Positions 4,301 to 7,042 of a DNA stretch of 7,042 nt are shown here, in pieces. Under the pieces are notes generated by a model. That model searched no databases. It was not told the DNA's origin and saw only the letters and a list, made by a program, of their open reading frames with translations. The DNA is taken from positions 1-7,042 of the forward strand of contig VGYW01000431.1 of the NCBI GenBank assembly GCA_016872875.1, given 5' to 3'. The position numbers and the translations under genes are program-made. This stretch comes from Planctomycetota bacterium. GTDB taxonomy: Bacteria > Planctomycetota > PUPC01 > DSUN01. Within the stretch, counting starts at the first letter, position 1; every line of letters begins with the position of its first letter.

Positions 4301-6741
4301 CCTTGGCCACCAACCTGGGCGCCAACGACACCATCAACATAGACCCAACGATCGACCCCGGCGTGGATCCAATACTCGGTCTGCCCGCCGACGTGGACTG
4401 GTTCCGCATCGTGGCGGAATCCTCGGGGATGCTCGACGTCCAGGTCCTCTTCCGCCACATCGCCACGGCCCCCAGCGGCAGGCCCGGCCTGCCAGGCAAC
4501 GGCGACCTGAGTATCGAGCTGCGCGACCCCAGCGGCGACCTCATCGCCAGCAGCACGTCGGCCGACGACGACGAGCGAATCCGAGTCCCAGCCGTCCAGG
4601 GGCAGGCGTACTTCCTCCGCATCTTCGGCGCCACCGGCTTCGCAGTGAACGTTTACAACCTGGAAGTGGCCAACACCCCCGCCCCGCTCGTGGACGCCGT
4701 GGTTCTCGACCCGACGAGCGACACGGGCACGTCGAGCAGCGACAACGTGACCAGCCTGGCCACGCCGCGGGTGTTCCTGGAGGCCGACCTGTCCGGCTTC
4801 AATGCCGCGGGCATTGACATCCTCGACCCCGCCGAGGTGCTCGCCAGCGAGGCCGGCGCCGCCGTCCAGGTCTTCGTCAACAACGTCGCCGTCGGCTACG
4901 CCACGCCCGTGGCGGGCACCGACTTCACCCTCTTCGAGTTCACCCTGCTGCCCGGCCAGCTCTCCACCGTCTTCATCCCCGCCCCGGGCGGCGCGGGGCT
5001 CAACTTCATCAAGGGCGCCGTGCGCGTCTTCGACGGGCAGCTCCCCCAGGCCTCCGGCCGCTCCCAGCTCTCCCAGCCCCTACGCCTCACCTACGACCCC
5101 ACCGCCCCAGCGGGCACCGTGCCCGACATGCTGGTCTCGAGCGACACGGGGTTCGACGACAGCGACAACGTGACCTACATTGACACCCCGGCCTTCCAGG
5201 GCACGGGCGAGCCCAACAGCAAGGTCTTCATCTACGCCGAAACCGTCGGCGCCGGCGTCGTCGAGCTTGTCGGCCAAGGCGTTGTCCTCACCACCGGCGC
5301 CTGGGAAGTCACCATCGAGCCCCTCGACCACGACTTCCCCGTCGGCGAATACGTCATCTCCGCCGTCTACGAAGACCTCGCCGGCAACCGCTCGGCAGGC
5401 CCCATCCTCGACGAGGGGCTCACCATCTGGCACGACTCCACCCCGCCAAACGTCCCATACCTCGACCTCATCACCGAGGACGACAAGGGCTTCAGCCACT
5501 TCGACAACTACACCCAGGAACTCACCCTGCACTTCGACGTGACGGTGAACGACACGTTCGACGACGGCAACCCCGTGCCCAACGACGTCCAGTGGTTCAT
5601 CCAGGACCGCTTCGAGAACAGCACCACTGGCGAGGTCACCGTCGCAAGCTCCGGCGGCCTCAGCACCGCGGGCTTCTGGGACGACGTCGAGATCACCTTC
5701 ACCGACTACGGGGTCCACAACCTCAAGCTCGTGGCCTGGGACCGCGCCGGCCACCGCAGCGAGTTCCTGCTCAAAGTCCAGATTGACCCCGACGCCTGCG
5801 ACGAAAGCGTCCTGAAGCTCGCCAACGGCCAGGTCATCCTCTACGACAGCGACGGAGTGATGCTCGAGAACTCCAACGGCTTTGAGATCGTCACGGACGT
5901 GGATGCCTCGGACTTCAGGATCTTCGTGGACAGGGCGAACAACGTCCGCCGCGTGGACCTGGTGGGCAACCCGACCGGCCTCGGCATGATCATCAACCCC
6001 GCCGACGGCGGACCGGTCGAGTTCCGCGACGCACGCAGGCCGCCGCCCGACCGCTGGAGCATCGAGGCCCTCGACTTCCTCTTCATCAACGCCTCATCCC
6101 CCAGCGTCAGCATCCGCTCGCCCATCGGCGGCAGGGACCTCAGCGACATCCTCAAGGCCGAGGACTACCTGGTGACCGACCCCGACCTCGACGGCGACGG
6201 CTTGACCGACGACCTCACCGCCTTCTACTCCGCCGGGCCGGTCCGCTCCTTCACCATCCGCGACGCCTACGGCTCCGTGGACGGCGACATCGTCATTCGG
6301 GGCGCCGACCCCTTCGGCTTCGCCTCCCAGAAGTTCACCCTCAGGCGGGTGGACATCGCCCCCGACGCCGACGTCGTGCTCCCCGACGGCGCCATCAAGT
6401 CATTCAGCCACACCGGCGGCGCCTTCGACGCCGACCTCCAGGTGCAGAACATCCTCAAGGGCACCTTCGGCGGCACGCTCAGCGGCAACATCACCTTCCT
6501 GTCGAGCTTCACCGGCCGCGTGGGCACCACTGGCAGCGTCTTCGGCGGCGACGTGACCGTGCTGGGCGACTTCCTCGGGACCCTTGACGGGAAGAAGACG
6601 CCCAACGGCTCCTCCACGCTGTTCCTCACGTTGGGGACCACCATCAACGGCTTCGTCTCCCGCCAGCCCGACGGCCTCATCAACATCTTTGGCGAGGACC
6701 TCTCCTTCGGCGGCATCTTCGCCGTCATTGACGTCGTCTGA
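1387..6741 (+). CDS. LEPR-XLL giant exported protein with IdeS-like protease, RTX, PPC and Ig-like domains
   Basis: This 1784-residue protein is modular. LEPRVLLSA at 31-39 is the planctomycete LEPR-XLL sorting motif; no ordinary Sec signal peptide is visible. Residues about 75-292 resemble IdeS/Mac cysteine endopeptidases (family C66): Cys107 in DLLCWAAT, His218 in SHEVTCWGF, and Asp246 and Asp248 in ITDSDDD. Lys96 is a candidate oxyanion-hole lysine. RTX-type GGxGxDxL repeats lie at 534-578 and 756-813 in beta-rich sequence. A PPC-like domain spans about 963-1095. Three Ig-like repeats begin near 1108, 1249 and 1361, each opening with a D-x-x-G-x-x-x-x-D-N pattern. A TSP3-like calcium loop (D1600-D1608) and a Gly/Phe-rich beta region end the chain, with no PEP-CTERM, LPXTG or other C-terminal anchor. 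The likely role is an exported, calcium-stabilised protease-adhesin of unknown substrate. ATG 1387 is the longest start; ATG 1408 (residue 8) has a better ribosome site (AAAAGGGAA) and is a strong alternative. Confidence 0.95.
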   Translation: MAEKGTVMAAPKRRSGLADARERSRLSVEALEPRVLLSAGVSELLAGVQPGCLAVAPTLPGTDTAGFVPLPGDTGETGTRARIFDMFGGTWADAEKDATSTEDDLLCWAATLSNMLEWTGWGMVGGMTRADQFLDYFETHWTDGGQVVAPAAQWWFSGEDTTSGGAYADVAGGGFYPHLDYSDYFAVEEDDADIMSFIDQYTNAGWAMGIWIHNGFSHEVTCWGFNYDPNEPPGSTDYYLGLWITDSDDDKGVANGHTAPNDLHYYGVSWDGSQWHLNDYGGPDVIIEQAVALSRYDNGILTINGDQGSVNQDDGISLRLDAATRTYLEVRVNGTLTHSRLVSSVRELNILGWGGNDTLTVDFTNGDPLAGLTVNYDGGTGGDDALVITGGAGKIGSYRPGPTVGDGTVRVGTSSISFTGLEPVTVGGFAEFTFVTPNSNDAITIDSPAAGQNRISGTSGGVAFESLIFSNVTHFLLDTATNDAPLGNPNDTVTFSSDLVATGLTSFTVDLGPGNDRADASGVTTATRPVTLLGGAGDDTLTGGAGNDRIEGGAGRDGINGGGGFDSLFGGDDSDVFDLSAGSATVDGGGGQDVFTLRDTSGAFQIYRDGSFNPPAARVVGPNNSASLFDVEDVHILPPALDVASSVLVRDLQGTAVQTVILNRALSIFGTVTTNNFSGSIAIEGSGADDTINVANSSSFGSLAIPTVYLPWGLVGIDDFSQDGFSTLTLSGLTGNDAIKVEPTAALATTLIVLDGGAGDDYLSADAVLLGGPGNDTLVGGAGDDTLNGGDGDDTMVGRGGNDTYDGGAGFDTILVEGTPGNDTIFVNQTAATSLTYTVNGAPETDTLVTVAGVRTVEAVRVEAGDGDDTVTVTWADALGVDALVNSLRVDVHGGAAATRDRLAVIDAATGDLVLYRKGEQAGTGSMTIGPANAEPLEMVFDGIEYADPIAGAGGSVVVFKHDPFEYNSLQALATNLGANDTINIDPTIDPGVDPILGLPADVDWFRIVAESSGMLDVQVLFRHIATAPSGRPGLPGNGDLSIELRDPSGDLIASSTSADDDERIRVPAVQGQAYFLRIFGATGFAVNVYNLEVANTPAPLVDAVVLDPTSDTGTSSSDNVTSLATPRVFLEADLSGFNAAGIDILDPAEVLASEAGAAVQVFVNNVAVGYATPVAGTDFTLFEFTLLPGQLSTVFIPAPGGAGLNFIKGAVRVFDGQLPQASGRSQLSQPLRLTYDPTAPAGTVPDMLVSSDTGFDDSDNVTYIDTPAFQGTGEPNSKVFIYAETVGAGVVELVGQGVVLTTGAWEVTIEPLDHDFPVGEYVISAVYEDLAGNRSAGPILDEGLTIWHDSTPPNVPYLDLITEDDKGFSHFDNYTQELTLHFDVTVNDTFDDGNPVPNDVQWFIQDRFENSTTGEVTVASSGGLSTAGFWDDVEITFTDYGVHNLKLVAWDRAGHRSEFLLKVQIDPDACDESVLKLANGQVILYDSDGVMLENSNGFEIVTDVDASDFRIFVDRANNVRRVDLVGNPTGLGMIINPADGGPVEFRDARRPPPDRWSIEALDFLFINASSPSVSIRSPIGGRDLSDILKAEDYLVTDPDLDGDGLTDDLTAFYSAGPVRSFTIRDAYGSVDGDIVIRGADPFGFASQKFTLRRVDIAPDADVVLPDGAIKSFSHTGGAFDADLQVQNILKGTFGGTLSGNITFLSSFTGRVGTTGSVFGGDVTVLGDFLGTLDGKKTPNGSSTLFLTLGTTINGFVSRQPDGLINIFGEDLSFGGIFAVIDVV
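1609..2262 (+). other. Encoded IdeS/Mac-like (C66) cysteine protease domain
   Basis: This covers residues about 75-292. The order Trp91-x4-Lys96, Leu-Leu-Cys107-x-Ala-Ala-Thr, Ser-His218-x4-Trp-Gly, and Thr-Asp246-Ser-Asp248 follows streptococcal IdeS, where Lys84, Cys94, His262, Asp284 and Asp286 are the functional residues. The Cys-to-His spacing is 111 residues here against 168 in IdeS, so the domain is a compact version. The GVTPP-type N-terminal segment of IdeS is not seen. The last strands (VIIEQAVALS) resemble the C-terminal end of IdeS. Activity is predicted but untested, and IgG cleavage should not be assumed in this phylum. Confidence 0.75.
2986..3120 (+). repeat. RTX-type calcium-binding repeat block 1 (coding)
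   Basis: Residues 534-578 hold about four consecutive nonapeptide-like units of the form GGAGxDxLx, such as GGAGDDTLT and GGAGNDRIE, followed by degenerate copies. In RTX proteins these fold into a calcium-binding parallel beta-roll outside the cell. The later units lose consensus (GGGGFDSLF, GGDDSDVFD). Confidence 0.8.
3652..3825 (+). repeat. RTX-type calcium-binding repeat block 2 (coding)
   Basis: Residues 756-813 form the better-conserved RTX block, with units GGAGDDYLS, GGPGNDTLV, GGAGDDTLN, GGDGDDTMV, a GRGGNDTYD variant and GGAGFDTIL. A short non-repeat insertion (residues 765-770) splits the first unit from the rest. The Gly and Asp positions expected to bind calcium are intact in most units. 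Confidence 0.85.
4273..4671 (+). other. Encoded PPC-like (bacterial pre-peptidase C-terminal) domain
   Basis: Residues about 963-1095 start with DPFEYNSLQALATNLG, a good match to the family opening (E-x-N-x-x-x-x-A-x-x-L-G). They continue with DVDWFRI, SIELRDPSGDLIASS and YFLRIFG, the usual strands of this beta-sandwich. PPC domains accompany secreted proteases and are often removed or used for substrate binding. Here the domain lies far C-terminal of the protease. Confidence 0.7.
4708..5793 (+). other. Three encoded tandem Ig-like domains
   Basis: Segments starting near residues 1108, 1249 and 1361 each open with an acidic Gly motif followed by Asp-Asn (DTGTSSSDNVT, DTGFDDSDNVT, DDKGFSHFDNYT). 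This is the signature of bacterial Ig-like repeats of large adhesins. The second has the usual F-x-G-x-G-x-P-x-S-x-V core and an AGNRS end, and the third ends with DRAGHRS. The first carries an insertion. These modules probably act as stalk or adhesion segments. Confidence 0.65.
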
Positions 6742-6750
6742 CCACGCCCC

Positions 6751-6784
6751 GCGGGGCCGGGGGACTCCCCTCCCCCGGCCCCGC
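6751..6784 (+). terminator. Perfect 14-bp GC stem after the giant gene
   Basis: Nine bases after the TGA stop, 6751-6764 pair perfectly with 6771-6784 around a CTCCCC loop. The stem is almost all G:C. It is followed by CTCTCGAC rather than a T-tract, so it may act as an RNA 3'-end stabiliser or as a terminator that does not need a U-run. Being nearly a perfect palindrome, it would look the same to transcription from the other side. Confidence 0.6.
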
Positions 6785-6810
6785 TCTCGACCCACCCCTG
6801 GCCGTCCCCA

Positions 6811-7042
6811 CATACTGCATCAACCCTGCGCCCCTGATACCTGACCCACTATGGGCGCTTTGGCGATCCGGACGCTTCCGGGGTGGTCCCGCCATACTGC
6901 ATCAACCCTGCGCCCCTGACTTGACCCACTATGGGCGCTTTGGCGATCCGGACGCTTCCGGGGCGGTCCCGCCATACTGCATCAACCCTGCGCCCCTGAT
7001 ACTTGACCCACTATGGGCGCTTTGGCGATCCGCGCGCTTCCC
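6811..7042. repeat. Tandem direct repeat array, 80-82 bp unit, three copies, open at the window end
   Basis: Copies start at CATACTGCATC at 6811, 6893 and 6973, with lengths of 82, 80 and at least 70 bases. They are almost identical. Copy 2 lacks a TA dinucleotide in the GATACTTGACCC segment, copy 1 has a C for T there, and copy 3 differs near its end (CCGCGCGCTTCCC). In copies 1 and 2 the unit contains GCGCCC and GGGCGC (6828-6833 with 6853-6858 in copy 1) flanking CCCA-CTA-TGGG, plus a CCGGA/TCCGG hairpin (6868-6881). The whole unit is conserved, the length is not a multiple of three, and no coding region is evident. Apart from the stem at 6751-6784, this array is all that the 301-bp non-coding 3' end holds. 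Confidence 0.92.

Noticed and set aside
3268..4458. Minus-strand open frame of 396 codons opposite the second RTX block
   Set aside because: It mirrors the codon structure of the RTX gene, has a biased Val/Gly/Asp/Arg composition and no ribosome site or domain.
6811..7042. CRISPR array reading of the 3' repeats
   Set aside because: The entire 80-82 bp unit is conserved. There are no unique spacers, and no cas genes are present.

Overview
The window looks like a chromosomal segment of a GC-rich member of the Planctomycetota or a close relative in the PVC group, probably from an environmental or metagenome-assembled genome. The main evidence is the N-terminal LEPR-XLL motif (LEPRVLLSA) of the large protein, a sorting signal typical of giant exported proteins in this phylum. 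Support also comes from a neighbouring type II/IV-like pseudopilin of the expanded planctomycete/Lentisphaerae/Armatimonadota kind. No taxonomic search could be run.

Layout. Positions 1-181 are non-coding and hold REP-like hairpins with repeated CCCAGGGC and TAGTACG words. A sigma70-like promoter at 182-210 (TTGACT, 17 bp, TAGACT) drives a 237-residue pseudopilin at 233-946. The next 440 bp carry a weak terminator, a second sigma70-like promoter at 985-1013 (TTGACA, 17 bp, TAAAAA) and a predicted leader of about 365 nt. That leader contains several predicted stems, including a 24-bp hairpin at 1264-1330. A single giant gene follows at 1387-6741 (1784 residues). It is closed by a perfect 14-bp stem at 6751-6784, and then by an 80-82 bp tandem repeat (three copies, 6811-7042) that runs off the window end.

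The giant protein is modular. In order it has a LEPR-XLL signal, a papain-fold domain resembling the streptococcal IgG-cleaving protease IdeS/Mac (peptidase family C66), beta-rich sequence with two RTX-type calcium-binding blocks, a PPC-like beta-sandwich, three Ig-like repeats, and a C-terminal beta-rich region with a TSP3-like calcium loop. The IdeS-like domain keeps the catalytic Cys, His and Asp-x-Asp in order, with a candidate oxyanion-hole Lys. Taken together this suggests an exported or surface-bound, calcium-stabilised cysteine protease with adhesin-like modules. Its substrate is unknown.

The two genes share a strand but each appears to have its own promoter, so they are probably separate transcription units. 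Both products are predicted to be exported, and no closer functional link can be shown from this window. The most notable observations are the IdeS-like domain in this setting, the long structured leader and its 24-bp hairpin, the 3' tandem repeat array, and a marked preference for ATT over ATC before Asp codons in an otherwise ATC-dominated gene.
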